59,878 nt of DNA from Bacteroidales bacterium (GTDB lineage Bacteria; Bacteroidota; Bacteroidia; Bacteroidales; UBA3824): NCBI GenBank assembly GCA_017535325.1, contig JAFXUC010000047.1, positions 1-59,878 on the forward strand. The letters are read 5' to 3'. A model generated the notes under the pieces. That model worked only from the letters and a program-made list of their open reading frames with translations, was not told the DNA's origin and did not search any database. How positions within the stretch are numbered: the first letter of the stretch is position 1; each line of letters opens with the position of its first letter. This document shows, piece by piece, positions 44,459 through 53,614 of this stretch. The position numbers and the translations under genes are program-made.

Positions 44459-45505
44459 ATGAATTTTAAAACAGGAGATAAAGTTAAGTTTCTTAACGAA
44501 AACGACTACGGAACGGTAACGAGAGTTATGAATAACGGTATTGTTATGGTATTGAACAGCGATGATTTTGAAGTTCCCGTTCAAGCCTCGGAACTTATTC
44601 TTGACGGTTCTCAGTATGAGTCAGTGTCAAAAGAAGTAAAAAAACAGCCCGTACCCCAGCCGCGAATTTCAGAGCCTCAAAAGCCGAGGCCCGTAACGAT
44701 AAACTCCGCGCCGCAAGAAGAACGAGATAGTTACGGCTTTTATTTAGGCTTTGTGCCCGAAGAAGGCAAAAACGCTTTGCAAGCCGATTTGGAAGTTTAC
44801 CTTATCAACGATAGTTGTTTCAAAGTTTTGTACAATTTTATGCGCCCGGACGAAAAAAACAGAAATCTTTTCAATTCTGTTTCGGGAATTTTGGAGCCTG
44901 ACACAAAAGAGTACATCGAAACCATAAAAAGGGATAATATCAACGGCTTGTCAGTGGTAAAATTCCAGTTTTTGTACTCCATGGACACTCCGCACACCGT
45001 AAGGCAGCCGGAAGAGTTTGACATAAAAATTTCTCCGCAAAAATTTTTCCTTGCAAATTATTACAAGCCCAACGACTTTTTTGACACCAACGCCGTCATT
45101 ATGACCGTCAAGGAAAATTCTCTGATGAGCGACGCTGTGCAGAAAATATCGGATTTTTCAAAGTCTGAGGACAAGGACACCCCGCGTCCGAGGCTCAGAG
45201 TTGTAAAAAAACAACAGTCTGAAAAACAGGAAGTTGATCTCCATATCGTGGAACTTCTTGACGACGACCGCGGAATGACTCCCAAAGAAAAACTTGACTA
45301 CCAGATGAAAGTTTTCAGGGAAAAACTCGACGAATACATCAAAAATCCGCATGTCAAAAAAGTTGTTTTCATACACGGAAAGGGCAATGGTACGCTCAAA
45401 ACCGAAATCCGCAGATGTCTTGATTTATATTATAAAAGGTATCAATATCAGGACGCTTCGTTTGAAGAATACGGCGGCGGAGCAACTTTGGTGTATGTCA
45501 AATAA
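44459..45505 (+). CDS. DUF2027 and Smr-domain protein
   Basis: A 348-residue cytoplasmic protein. The N-terminal 50 residues form a small barrel (FKTGDKVKFLNENDYGTV), the middle is DUF2027 (about 85-260; YLINDSCFKVLYNF), and the C-terminal 80 residues are a Smr domain (EVDLHIVELLDDDRGMTPKE, then VVFIHGKGNGTLKTEIRRCL). Smr domains are nucleases related to the C-terminus of MutS2; HGKGxG is the signature. In Bacteroidota this architecture is common and takes the place of a full MutS2-like role, but the substrate is not known. The ATG at 44459 is chosen because the promoter lies inside the upstream extension of the frame. Confidence 0.85.
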   Translation: MNFKTGDKVKFLNENDYGTVTRVMNNGIVMVLNSDDFEVPVQASELILDGSQYESVSKEVKKQPVPQPRISEPQKPRPVTINSAPQEERDSYGFYLGFVPEEGKNALQADLEVYLINDSCFKVLYNFMRPDEKNRNLFNSVSGILEPDTKEYIETIKRDNINGLSVVKFQFLYSMDTPHTVRQPEEFDIKISPQKFFLANYYKPNDFFDTNAVIMTVKENSLMSDAVQKISDFSKSEDKDTPRPRLRVVKKQQSEKQEVDLHIVELLDDDRGMTPKEKLDYQMKVFREKLDEYIKNPHVKKVVFIHGKGNGTLKTEIRRCLDLYYKRYQYQDASFEEYGGGATLVYVK

Positions 45506-45512
45506 AAAAAAC

Positions 45513-45544
45513 TTTGTTTTTTTGAAAAAACGGTGCTATATTTG
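45513..45544 (+). promoter_or_regulatory. Promoter of the lipoprotein/ABC transporter unit
   Basis: TTTG (45513-45516), 20 bases, TATATTTG (45537-45544), 30 bases before the lipoprotein start: a full consensus match immediately after the Smr gene. Confidence 0.7.
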
Positions 45545-45574
45545 CGGTAATTATTTTCAAAAACAACGGATAAA

Positions 45575-46501
45575 ATGATATTATCGGCTAAAAAATATTG
45601 CGGTTATTTGTTGGCTACGAGCATTTTTTTATCGGCGTGTGCCGGAAATGCCGGTGGCGGCAAAAAAACGGATGTGGATACTTCAAAAAAAGAGCAGACC
45701 GCACAACTTGACCCCAACAAATCCGCTATTGTAAAAATTAATAACAGACTTTTCAGCGTTCCGTCGCCTTTGCAACTTGCGGGTTTTTTAAAAGAACTCA
45801 ACTTGCCTTTCAAGAAAGAACTTTTGAGCGATGCTTCTGCGCGTCAGAATTACACAACGAGTTTCAAGCAGGCGCTTAACACTGGCGTTTATGGTGCGGA
45901 TTTAGGTTATATCAATGCTTACGATCAACTTCCGGAGGCGGCTGCGTATTTTAGCGCAGTAAGGTTTTTGACATCGGAACTTGGAATTTTGAACTCTTTC
46001 AACGAGGAGACTATCAGCAGGATAGAAAAAAACAGCGGCGACAAAGACTCTTTGCTTTATATTGCTTCGCTGATTTATCGCGAGTCCGACTATTACCTTA
46101 CTAATTCCGACAGAAACGAAATAGGCGCATTGATAATTGCGGGCGGTTGGGCAGAATCGCTTTACCTGATGACAAACGCCGGAATTTCAGGCGGCAACAC
46201 CAAAAAGTTATGCGAACTCATCTGCGAACAAAAATACCCGCTTAATAATTTGATAGAATTGTTAAGACCCTATTACGGCAAACTGGGTAACGTAAATTAT
46301 GATACGTTTTTGGAAAATTTGTCGGATTTGGCGGGAATTTTTGACGAAATCAACGTTAAATACACTTTCAGAGACACAAAAACAGACGAAAACAAAAGAC
46401 TTACTGTTATTAACAGCGAATCAAACGCTGCATTAGAAGACGCACAGATAGAGGTCATTAGAACAAAAATCACAAAACTTAGAAACGAAATAATACAATA
46501 A
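45575..46501 (+). CDS. Hypothetical lipoprotein
   Basis: A 308-residue lipoprotein (lipobox IFLSAC, Cys22) with a glycine/lysine-rich linker of about 25 residues after the cysteine, as is usual for surface or outer-membrane lipoproteins in this phylum. The mature part is mostly helical (YGADLGYINAYDQLPEAAAY, and IGALIIAGGWAESLYLM), without a catalytic motif that I can see. I have the impression of a conserved Bacteroidota family without known function. It starts a run of four same-strand genes after its own promoter, with two bases to the next gene. Confidence 0.72.
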   Translation: MILSAKKYCGYLLATSIFLSACAGNAGGGKKTDVDTSKKEQTAQLDPNKSAIVKINNRLFSVPSPLQLAGFLKELNLPFKKELLSDASARQNYTTSFKQALNTGVYGADLGYINAYDQLPEAAAYFSAVRFLTSELGILNSFNEETISRIEKNSGDKDSLLYIASLIYRESDYYLTNSDRNEIGALIIAGGWAESLYLMTNAGISGGNTKKLCELICEQKYPLNNLIELLRPYYGKLGNVNYDTFLENLSDLAGIFDEINVKYTFRDTKTDENKRLTVINSESNAALEDAQIEVIRTKITKLRNEIIQ

Positions 46502-46503
46502 AA

Positions 46504-46920
46504 ATGAAAATACTATTAATTTCGGTAATATTGTCGTTTTTTACAATCTTGAAGGCTGAGGCTCAGGCTGACACGCTTTTGAAATTCTGCGCCGCGCATA
46601 TTCCTTCAAGTTATATCAGCGACGGACAGGTATATCAAACCCCCGTGTTCGAGGGCGAAACTGCAGAATTTGCCTTAACGTTTTACGGCGGAAGTACTTA
46701 CAGAATAGCCGCCTGCGCCGGAGTTGAAGACGGAAACCTTACGTTTTCGCTTTACGATAAGGACAGAAATGAACTTTTTTGCAGCACCGACCATAATAAT
46801 GCCCCGTTTTGGGATTTCAAATTTACCTCTACCGTAGAGTGTTATTTGGAAGCGCAACTTTCAACGGAGTCCACCGTAAAAAGTGCGTTCGCAATAATTC
46901 TGATAGGCTTCAAAAACTAA
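46504..46920 (+). CDS. Small secreted hypothetical protein
   Basis: A 138-residue protein with a signal peptide ending at KAEAQ. The mature 118 residues look like a single beta-sandwich (FYGGSTYRIAACAGVEDGNLTFSLYDKDRNEL) containing several cysteines (in KFCAAH, AACAG, FCSTD and VECYL) that could form disulfides in the periplasm. No family recognised. It stands two bases after the lipoprotein gene and 31 bases before the ABC transporter gene, so a joint function is likely but undefined. Confidence 0.68.
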   Translation: MKILLISVILSFFTILKAEAQADTLLKFCAAHIPSSYISDGQVYQTPVFEGETAEFALTFYGGSTYRIAACAGVEDGNLTFSLYDKDRNELFCSTDHNNAPFWDFKFTSTVECYLEAQLSTESTVKSAFAIILIGFKN

Positions 46921-46951
46921 AACATAACTCCAAACAAACCACCGCAACACG

Positions 46952-49900
46952 ATGAGTGACAGCATATTAAAAGCGTTAATGCGATTATTTGCCATAATTG
47001 CCGCCTCGAAAGAAAAGTCGGAAGACGGCTCATTGTCTGTTGTGGAAAGTTTTTTACGCCACGAGGTAAGTCAGCGGCTGATGGAAAAATACATAGAATT
47101 TTACAAAGAAAATTATTCTCAGTTGCTTGAAAAACAGGCAATTGCAAAACAGCATCAAAAATTTGTAGCCTCTGTCAGCACCAAAATCCTCGTTATCTGC
47201 GAGGCTGTCAACAAAGAACTCGTACAATACCAAAAAGTGTTGGTTTTAGTCCGACTGTTGGAATTTATAAAAAGCGACAACAGCGAAGAAATCAGCCGTT
47301 TGGAAAATGACTGGGTGGCTACGGTCGCCCAAAAATTCAACGTTCAGGAAGACGAATACAAACTTCTCTCGGAATATGTTTTCATGTCAAAAAACCGTAT
47401 TCCCGACTCCGAAAACATTTTGGTAATCAACAGCGACTACTGTTTTCAGCACGAGAGAATAAAACATATTTACAACGAAAATCTAAACGGGCAAATTATT
47501 GTTTTGGCGGTAAAGTCTGTCAACATGTATCTCTTTGTAATTCAAGGAGAAAACGAGTTGACAATGAACTCTCAACTGCTGAATCCCGCCCGCGTTCACG
47601 TGCTTTCGGCGGGTTCGTCCCTGCGCGGCGGGAAAATCCGCCCCGTATATTACAGCGACATTATCAGCACTTATAATTACGACAAGACAAAATCCAGAAT
47701 CGTTTTTGAGGTTGACAAACTCGAATACAAGTTTTCAAACGGCGAGACGGGTCTCCATTCGATGTCGTTTATCGAAAAAAGCGGCAACTTGGTCGGCATT
47801 ATGGGTGCTTCCGGCGCAGGCAAAACCACACTTTTGAACGTCCTGAACGGCAACCTCATGCCAAGCCGGGGACAGGTGCTTGTCAACGGCATAGACCTGC
47901 ATACAAACGGCGGCGAACTCTCAGGACTCATCGGCTACGTCTCTCAGGACGACCATCTGATGGAAGAACTCACCGTTTTTCAGAATCTCTATTACGCCGC
48001 AAAACAGAGTTTCGACAATTATTCGCAGTTCAAGATTTACCGCACGGTTTTAAAACTTTTGAAAAGCCTCGGACTTTACGAAATCCGCAACATGAAAGCG
48101 GGTTCTCCGTCGGCGCAGTACATAAGCGGCGGTCAGAGGAAACGTCTCAACATCGCCCTTGAATTAATCCGCGAACCCTCGGTTTTGTTTATTGACGAGC
48201 CGACCTCTGGACTCTCGTCCCGCGACTCGGAAAACATTATGGATTTGCTCAAAGACTTGACAATCAAGGGCAAACTCGTTTTTGTTGTCATTCACCAGCC
48301 GTCGAGCGATATTTTCAAAATGCTTGACAATCTGATACTTCTTGACAACGGCGGCTATCTTATTTACACCGGCGACCCGGTGGAGGCGATAACGTATTTC
48401 AAGTCGAGCGTAAGACAGGCAAATTCCGGCGACTCGCAATGTCCCGAATGCGGCAACGTGAATCCCGAACAGATTTTCAACATCGTAGAAAGCCGGGTTA
48501 TTGACGAGTTCGGAAACGTTACGCAGCAGCGGAAAATCACGCCGAAAGAATGGAACGAACTGCACCTCAAAGAGATAAGAAAACAAAAAAGACATTCGGT
48601 CTTGGTAAAGCACCTGCCGGAGGTCAACTTTAAGATTCCGGGATTTTTCCGTCAGTTTCTGATTTTCTTCAAGAGGGATATTCTCACAAAATTGGGCAAC
48701 AGTCAGTACGTGGTGATTAACCTTTTGGAATCGCCGCTGATTGCACTGGTTTTGAGTTTTATCATCAAATACAGAAATCTCGGCAACAATTCAGGCTACA
48801 CGCTTCTCGGAAACTGTAACCTGCCGATATATCTCTTTATAGCAGTGATAGTTGCGGTTTTTGTGGGACTCACCGTCAGCGCACAGGAAATCATAAAAGA
48901 CCGCCTGATACGAAAACGGGAAGCGTTTATGAACCTCAGCAAAGGCGCGTATCTGCTCTCAAAAACAATTGACCTGTTGTGCATATCGGCATATCAGTCG
49001 TTTATGTTTGTACTGATAGGCAACACGGTTTTGGAAATTGACGAAATGTTTTTCAAATATTTCATCATTCTGTTTTCGGTCTGGTTCAACGCCAATTTGC
49101 TCGGTCTGAACATTTCGGACGGCTTTAAAACCACCGTAACGATTTATATATCAATACCTTTTCTGATAATTCCGCAAATTGCTTTGTCGGGTGTTTTAAT
49201 CAGTTTCGACAAACTGAATCCGAGCATTTCAAAGCCCGGAAACGTGCCTTTTTACGGTGATTTGCTTGTTGCACGCTGGGCGTTTGAGGCTCTGGCGGTG
49301 GAACAGTTCAAAAACAATTCTTACGAAAAAGGGCTTTACGAATACGAAAAAACGATGCAAACCTCGCTCGTAAAGAAAGATTTCTGGCTGAAAATTTTGG
49401 ACAACAAACTCTCTGACATTCAAAACAGCAGAAACGATCTTTCAAAGTCAGAAAGCGTTGAGTCTGACATTCTGACTCTGAAAAACGAACTCACAGCCGA
49501 GATTATGAACAACGGAGATGTTGTCGCGGATTTTGACCCGTCAGAACTTTCAATAGAAAATTTTGACGAAAAAACGTTTCAAAACATAAAAGAATATTTT
49601 GCCGCTTTGCGTGCGTATTATATCTTGGAATACAAAACCGCTGCCTCGGAAAAAGACGCTTACGTCAGTCAGATGCAGTCAACGCCGGAAGAAAAACAAG
49701 CCTACATAGACTTGAAAAAACGCTGCTACAACGAAAGTCTGACGGAGTTTGTAACCAACAAGCACGGGGACGGTCAGATTACGGAATTTGAAAACCGTCT
49801 GTACGAAAAAATCAACCCCATATACCGCGACCCTGAGCACCTTGTTTTGGACGCGCATTTTTACGCTCCGCGCAAGAGGTTTTTCTCTGTTTATTTGGAG

Positions 49901-50101
49901 ACTTTCTGGGTAAACGTTGTTGTGATATGGCTGCAAAGTGCGTTCTTTTTCGTGTGTCTGTATTTCGGGGTTTTGCGGCGTTGTCTCAACTATTTTGCCT
50001 CACTGAAAGAACGTTATCAGACAAAACACGGCAAAAAACAGTTGAACGAAACAGGCAAAGGTTTCATGAAAAAGTTTTCGCTTTCAAAAATACTCAGATG
50101 A
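46952..50101 (+). CDS. ABCG-like transporter, ATPase and permease in one chain
   Basis: A 1049-residue inner-membrane protein. The N-terminal 110 residues are helical and may be a TerB-like module; residues about 130-225 are a second unassigned domain. The nucleotide-binding domain follows, with Walker A GASGAGKTT (285-293), a Q-loop (YVSQDDHLMEEL), signature SGGQRKRLNIALELI and Walker B VLFIDEPTSGLS. After it comes a cysteine pair (CPECGNVNPEQIF) and then an ABC2-type membrane domain with about six helices and a large charged insertion. The order ATPase before permease is that of the ABCG group. The substrate is unknown. Its stop codon overlaps the next start (ATGA, 50098-50101). Confidence 0.85.
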   Translation: MSDSILKALMRLFAIIAASKEKSEDGSLSVVESFLRHEVSQRLMEKYIEFYKENYSQLLEKQAIAKQHQKFVASVSTKILVICEAVNKELVQYQKVLVLVRLLEFIKSDNSEEISRLENDWVATVAQKFNVQEDEYKLLSEYVFMSKNRIPDSENILVINSDYCFQHERIKHIYNENLNGQIIVLAVKSVNMYLFVIQGENELTMNSQLLNPARVHVLSAGSSLRGGKIRPVYYSDIISTYNYDKTKSRIVFEVDKLEYKFSNGETGLHSMSFIEKSGNLVGIMGASGAGKTTLLNVLNGNLMPSRGQVLVNGIDLHTNGGELSGLIGYVSQDDHLMEELTVFQNLYYAAKQSFDNYSQFKIYRTVLKLLKSLGLYEIRNMKAGSPSAQYISGGQRKRLNIALELIREPSVLFIDEPTSGLSSRDSENIMDLLKDLTIKGKLVFVVIHQPSSDIFKMLDNLILLDNGGYLIYTGDPVEAITYFKSSVRQANSGDSQCPECGNVNPEQIFNIVESRVIDEFGNVTQQRKITPKEWNELHLKEIRKQKRHSVLVKHLPEVNFKIPGFFRQFLIFFKRDILTKLGNSQYVVINLLESPLIALVLSFIIKYRNLGNNSGYTLLGNCNLPIYLFIAVIVAVFVGLTVSAQEIIKDRLIRKREAFMNLSKGAYLLSKTIDLLCISAYQSFMFVLIGNTVLEIDEMFFKYFIILFSVWFNANLLGLNISDGFKTTVTIYISIPFLIIPQIALSGVLISFDKLNPSISKPGNVPFYGDLLVARWAFEALAVEQFKNNSYEKGLYEYEKTMQTSLVKKDFWLKILDNKLSDIQNSRNDLSKSESVESDILTLKNELTAEIMNNGDVVADFDPSELSIENFDEKTFQNIKEYFAALRAYYILEYKTAASEKDAYVSQMQSTPEEKQAYIDLKKRCYNESLTEFVTNKHGDGQITEFENRLYEKINPIYRDPEHLVLDAHFYAPRKRFFSVYLETFWVNVVVIWLQSAFFFVCLYFGVLRRCLNYFASLKERYQTKHGKKQLNETGKGFMKKFSLSKILR

Positions 50102-51612
50102 AAAAATTAATGCTTACATTTTTTCTTGCCGTCATAACCTTTTCAACAGTTTTGTCGCAAGACTTGGAAATTCCCGAAATTATATCCGTCGGGGTTGACA
50201 CTTTGACGGGTAAACCGCTGATAACGTGGACAATGCAAAATCCCGACGAAGTTGACGGTTACATAATAAAACGCCTTATCACCGACGGAGACGGCGTAAT
50301 TTCCGGCACTTACAACAACGTCGCAATTATTGAAAACAACAAGGTTTTCTCTTACGTTGACCTTTCAAACTCCTACAACACAGAGGCAAAAGCCGAAAAA
50401 AGAAAAGAATATTACAGAATTTCGTCTTTCAAAGTCAGGCAGGACGGACAGACAATTTACTCGCTGATGTCCGACGAGGCGTATACCATGACTTTGAGCG
50501 GAGAGTTTGACTACTGCACAAATACGTTCAGTTTCAGTTTTTCGTCTTTTTACGACAGCGGAAAAATCTCCGGCTACTGTCTTCATACAGGCTTTCCGAA
50601 GTCCGAAAAACTGATTATAACAAAAGACACAGTCTGTCAGTGGCAGTTCAAGGATTTTTTGCCGTCAAGAAATTTTGCCGTTGAAACCATTCTGACAAAC
50701 GGAGTTTCGGTGTTTTCGCCGGTAATTTACGTTGACGCAGAGGAAACAGTCGTTCCCGAAAAGTTGGAAATTCAAAACATAACCGCCGGAAATCCGAAGG
50801 GATTGGAGTTGAAAATAAAAATTTCGGAAAACTCCTCAACCTCAAAACTGCTGATTACAAGGCGCGATTTAGAAACCGATGAAAATCAGGCCGCCGAATT
50901 GGATTTTCATAACAGCAATTTCATTTTTTGCGACACATCTGCCGATGTTTCAAGACTTTACGCTTTCCGACTGTATGCGCTCAACAACTGCGGAATCGCG
51001 ATAAAAATCTCTGATTCCACGACAAACTCAGTATTAAAAGTCTCTTCGTCAGATACGGAAAACAAAAACATTCTGGAATGGAACGAGCCTTTGAACATGG
51101 TTTCAGGGGCAATAAAAACGGAAATTTTCCGCAGCATCGACGACGGGGATTTGGAATACGCCGATGTCGTAAATTCCATGTACTCAGACTATCAGGAGAG
51201 CCTTTCAAATATTATCGCAAACAAGGAACTCTATGACGGAAAGTTTTGTTACCAAATAAAAATTCATCACAAGAACATCTCCGAAAATGACACGCTCGTA
51301 ACGGTTTCAAACACGGCGTGCATTGAGAGGGAGCCTGTGATTTTTTTCCCTAACGCTTTGAACCCCAAATCCGTCAACACTGACAACTGGGAATTTAAGC
51401 CCAAAGCGGATTTTTTGCGGGATTACAAAATGACAATATACAGCAAAAGAGGCGAAAACCTTTTTGAAACCACCGACCCCGCAAAAGGCTGGGACGGTTA
51501 TAACAAAAACGGAAAACTCTGCCCGAGAGACAGTTACGTGTACATAGCCACGTTCACAACCTCTCACGGCAAAACCGTTACGAAAAAGGGGTACGTAAAT
51601 TTAGTTTATTAA
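50098..51612 (+). CDS. Secreted protein with T9SS type B sorting domain
   Basis: A 504-residue exported protein with signal peptide (residues 1-20, ending VLSQ). The body seems to be several fibronectin-III-like beta domains. The C-terminal 85 residues are the gliding-motility-associated / CHU_C type B sorting domain (VIFFPNALNPKSVNTDNW at its start; MTIYSKRGENLFET; GWDGYNKNGKLCPRDSYVY; GYVNLVY at the end), which directs the protein through the T9SS. The start ATG at 50098 overlaps the ABC transporter stop codon; the frame is open 57 codons upstream but inside the transporter gene. Coupled translation of a transporter and a T9SS cargo is noteworthy. No enzymatic motif is seen. Confidence 0.87.
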   Translation: MKKLMLTFFLAVITFSTVLSQDLEIPEIISVGVDTLTGKPLITWTMQNPDEVDGYIIKRLITDGDGVISGTYNNVAIIENNKVFSYVDLSNSYNTEAKAEKRKEYYRISSFKVRQDGQTIYSLMSDEAYTMTLSGEFDYCTNTFSFSFSSFYDSGKISGYCLHTGFPKSEKLIITKDTVCQWQFKDFLPSRNFAVETILTNGVSVFSPVIYVDAEETVVPEKLEIQNITAGNPKGLELKIKISENSSTSKLLITRRDLETDENQAAELDFHNSNFIFCDTSADVSRLYAFRLYALNNCGIAIKISDSTTNSVLKVSSSDTENKNILEWNEPLNMVSGAIKTEIFRSIDDGDLEYADVVNSMYSDYQESLSNIIANKELYDGKFCYQIKIHHKNISENDTLVTVSNTACIEREPVIFFPNALNPKSVNTDNWEFKPKADFLRDYKMTIYSKRGENLFETTDPAKGWDGYNKNGKLCPRDSYVYIATFTTSHGKTVTKKGYVNLVY

Positions 51613-51619
51613 TTTTTTT

Positions 51620-52291
51620 CTATTCTTCTTCCTCTTCTTCGTAAGCGATCGGGTACATTTCAAATTTGAGCCTTGTAATCTCTTCCAAGACTTCGCCGTA
51701 TTCCTGCATTTCTTCGTCCTCTTCGGCGTAATACCATTTTATTATAACGTCTTTTTTTATCTTGGCAAGTTTTTGGACAATGCCCAGAATGATTTTTGAA
51801 GTCGTAGTGTTGAAATATCCCAATCTGAAAGTTACGATACTTTTTTGCAAAGGCTGGTCCTGCACAAAAGCGTCAATCCACGCCAAAACGGGCTCATAAA
51901 ATTTTGCCGCGTCTTCGGGTACGGATTTGCCGGAAAATTCAAACACTTCTTTTTCAATGTCCAAAACAATCTTAGGTGTCTTGACAGTTCCCGTTAAGTT
52001 TATCGGTTCGGGATATACCGCATTAATCACCGGCGAATTTGCGGGGACAAATTTCGGCGAAGAAGAAGACTTCTTCGCATTGCCCGTCGGCAGGGCCTTT
52101 CCGCAAATGCCGCAATAATTGTCGTCAATATCCACCCTGTGCCAGCAATAAGGACACAAAAGCAGATAATCGTGAAGGCGGCTGCCGCAGTAGGTACAAA
52201 AATTCAAATTGGAATCCGCCTGCCTGCCGCAACTGCTGCACACGATAACATCATCTTCAATATCTCCGTTTCCGATATTCTGATTAGCCAT
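51620..52291 (-). CDS. Double zinc ribbon fused to a SiaC-like (DUF1987) domain
   Basis: A 223-residue cytoplasmic protein. Two CxxC...CxxC zinc ribbons occupy residues 18-35 and 46-63 (Cys18, 21, 32, 35 and 46, 49, 60, 63). After a serine-rich linker, residues about 103-217 match the SiaC/DUF1987 fold: KIVLDIEKEVFEFSGKSVPE, then VTFRLGYFNTTTSKIILGI and VIIKWYYAEEDEEMQEYGE. In Pseudomonas SiaC is a phosphoprotein regulated by the SiaB kinase and SiaA phosphatase; the phosphorylated residue lies in the equivalent of FNTTTSK (Thr162-Ser165). No SiaA- or SiaB-like gene adjoins. It is the last gene of the alpha-glucan operon, 29 bases after the amylase gene, and ends in an acidic tail. Confidence 0.8.
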   Translation of the reverse strand: MANQNIGNGDIEDDVIVCSSCGRQADSNLNFCTYCGSRLHDYLLLCPYCWHRVDIDDNYCGICGKALPTGNAKKSSSSPKFVPANSPVINAVYPEPINLTGTVKTPKIVLDIEKEVFEFSGKSVPEDAAKFYEPVLAWIDAFVQDQPLQKSIVTFRLGYFNTTTSKIILGIVQKLAKIKKDVIIKWYYAEEDEEMQEYGEVLEEITRLKFEMYPIAYEEEEEE

Positions 52292-52320
52292 TTATGTAAA
52301 AAAAATCTAATGTATTTCTG

Positions 52321-53592
52321 TTAAATTCCGACATAAACCTTGTATCCCCACGCCGACAAACCGAGCCTCTCCCTGTCGGAGAAAACAGTTTCCTCGCCGG
52401 AAAACAGTTCCTTGTATTTTCCTTTGATAAGTTCGCTTTCGGCAATACATTCTTTTCTGTCGGGACTTGCGTTAAAAATTCCGATTACTTTGTCGCCGCC
52501 GTTTATTCTCGCAAAAGCGTAAACGTTGCAGTTGTCAGTTGTCATAATCTTTGAAAAACTTCCGCCGAAACTGCCGTTCCAAAGTGCCTTGTGCTTTGTT
52601 TTCAATTCGTTGAGAGCCTTGTAAAAACCCTCCAACGGGTAATCCGCCCATTGAATTTCAACTTTTTCAAAAAGCGGCAGCGTCTGGTTGAAAGCCGATT
52701 CCTGACCGCTGTAAATAAGCGGCATTCCCGGCAAAAGATAACTCAATACCGCAAACATTTTCGCGCCTTCTCCGAAACGGTCAAATTCCGTGCCGTTCCA
52801 CGCGCTTTCGTCATGGTTTGTGGTAAAATTAAGACGGTAATTTTCCCTTTGGAAACAATTGAGTTCATAATTTCTGTAATGGTCGAAATCATAAACGTTT
52901 TTCTGCTTTTTGGCGATTTGTTTCATCAAGTTATGAAGTTCCCATGCGTAAGTCATGTCAAAACCGTCGTGAATTTTCGGGTCTTCCCATTCGGCAAGCC
53001 AGAAACACGGTTTTATTTTGTCAACCGCCTCTCTTGCCTTTACCCAAAACCATGTCGGAACAAGACCCGCCATATCACAGCGGTAACCGTCTATGTCAAA
53101 GTCCTTTACCCAGTAACTCAGAGCGTCAATCATCGCGTTTACGGTGTCGGGATTGTCGTAGTTTAAGTGCGCCACGTCAGTCCAGTCGTCGTTCGGGGCA
53201 AGAATGTTGCCGTGAGAATCCCTGTAATATCTGTCGGGAGTGTTCTCTATCCACGGATTGTCCCAAGCCGTATGATTGGCAACCCAGTCAAGCACAACGT
53301 GCATGCCGAGTTTGTGAATCTCCTTTACAAGAGCCTTAAAATCCGCTTTTGTTCCGTAATCAGGATTTATCTCTTTGTAATCTTTTACGCTGTATGCGCT
53401 GCCAAAAGTTCCTTTGCGGTTTTTTTCGCCAATCGGGAAAACCGGCATCAGCCACAAAATGTCAACGCCCATTTTTTTAAGACGCGGCAAGTGAGTGCGG
53501 AAAGAGGCAAAATTTCCTTCTTTTGTGAACTGCCGGATGTTTACCTCGTAAATATTCGAATTTTTAGTCCATTCAGGTGTTTTAAAAGCCAT
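52321..53592 (-). CDS. GH13 alpha-amylase family enzyme, cytoplasmic
   Basis: A 423-residue glycoside hydrolase without signal peptide, so it should act on intracellular alpha-glucan such as glycogen or imported maltodextrin. The (beta/alpha)8-barrel motifs are MHVVLDWVANHT (region I), GYRCDMAG (region II, nucleophile Asp173), WLAEWED (region III, acid/base Glu201) and TTNHDES (region IV, Asp261). A short C-terminal beta domain follows. It starts 22 bases after the malQ stop codon on the same strand; the pairing with a 4-alpha-glucanotransferase indicates a shared role in glucan breakdown. Exact specificity (amylase, maltogenic or other) cannot be decided by eye. Confidence 0.9.
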   Translation of the reverse strand: MAFKTPEWTKNSNIYEVNIRQFTKEGNFASFRTHLPRLKKMGVDILWLMPVFPIGEKNRKGTFGSAYSVKDYKEINPDYGTKADFKALVKEIHKLGMHVVLDWVANHTAWDNPWIENTPDRYYRDSHGNILAPNDDWTDVAHLNYDNPDTVNAMIDALSYWVKDFDIDGYRCDMAGLVPTWFWVKAREAVDKIKPCFWLAEWEDPKIHDGFDMTYAWELHNLMKQIAKKQKNVYDFDHYRNYELNCFQRENYRLNFTTNHDESAWNGTEFDRFGEGAKMFAVLSYLLPGMPLIYSGQESAFNQTLPLFEKVEIQWADYPLEGFYKALNELKTKHKALWNGSFGGSFSKIMTTDNCNVYAFARINGGDKVIGIFNASPDRKECIAESELIKGKYKELFSGEETVFSDRERLGLSAWGYKVYVGI

Positions 53593-53614
53593 ATTTTTTA
53601 TATCTTAAAAGTTT

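Noticed and set aside
44345..44584. 80-codon N-terminal extension of the antitoxin-like protein
   Set aside because: It runs through the divergent promoter region and the beginning of the Smr gene; its sequence is low-complexity Phe/Lys/Asn translation of AT-rich DNA.
49927..50097. 57-codon extension of the T9SS type B cargo protein
   Set aside because: It overlaps the end of the ABC transporter gene in another frame and would bury the signal peptide that begins at 50098.
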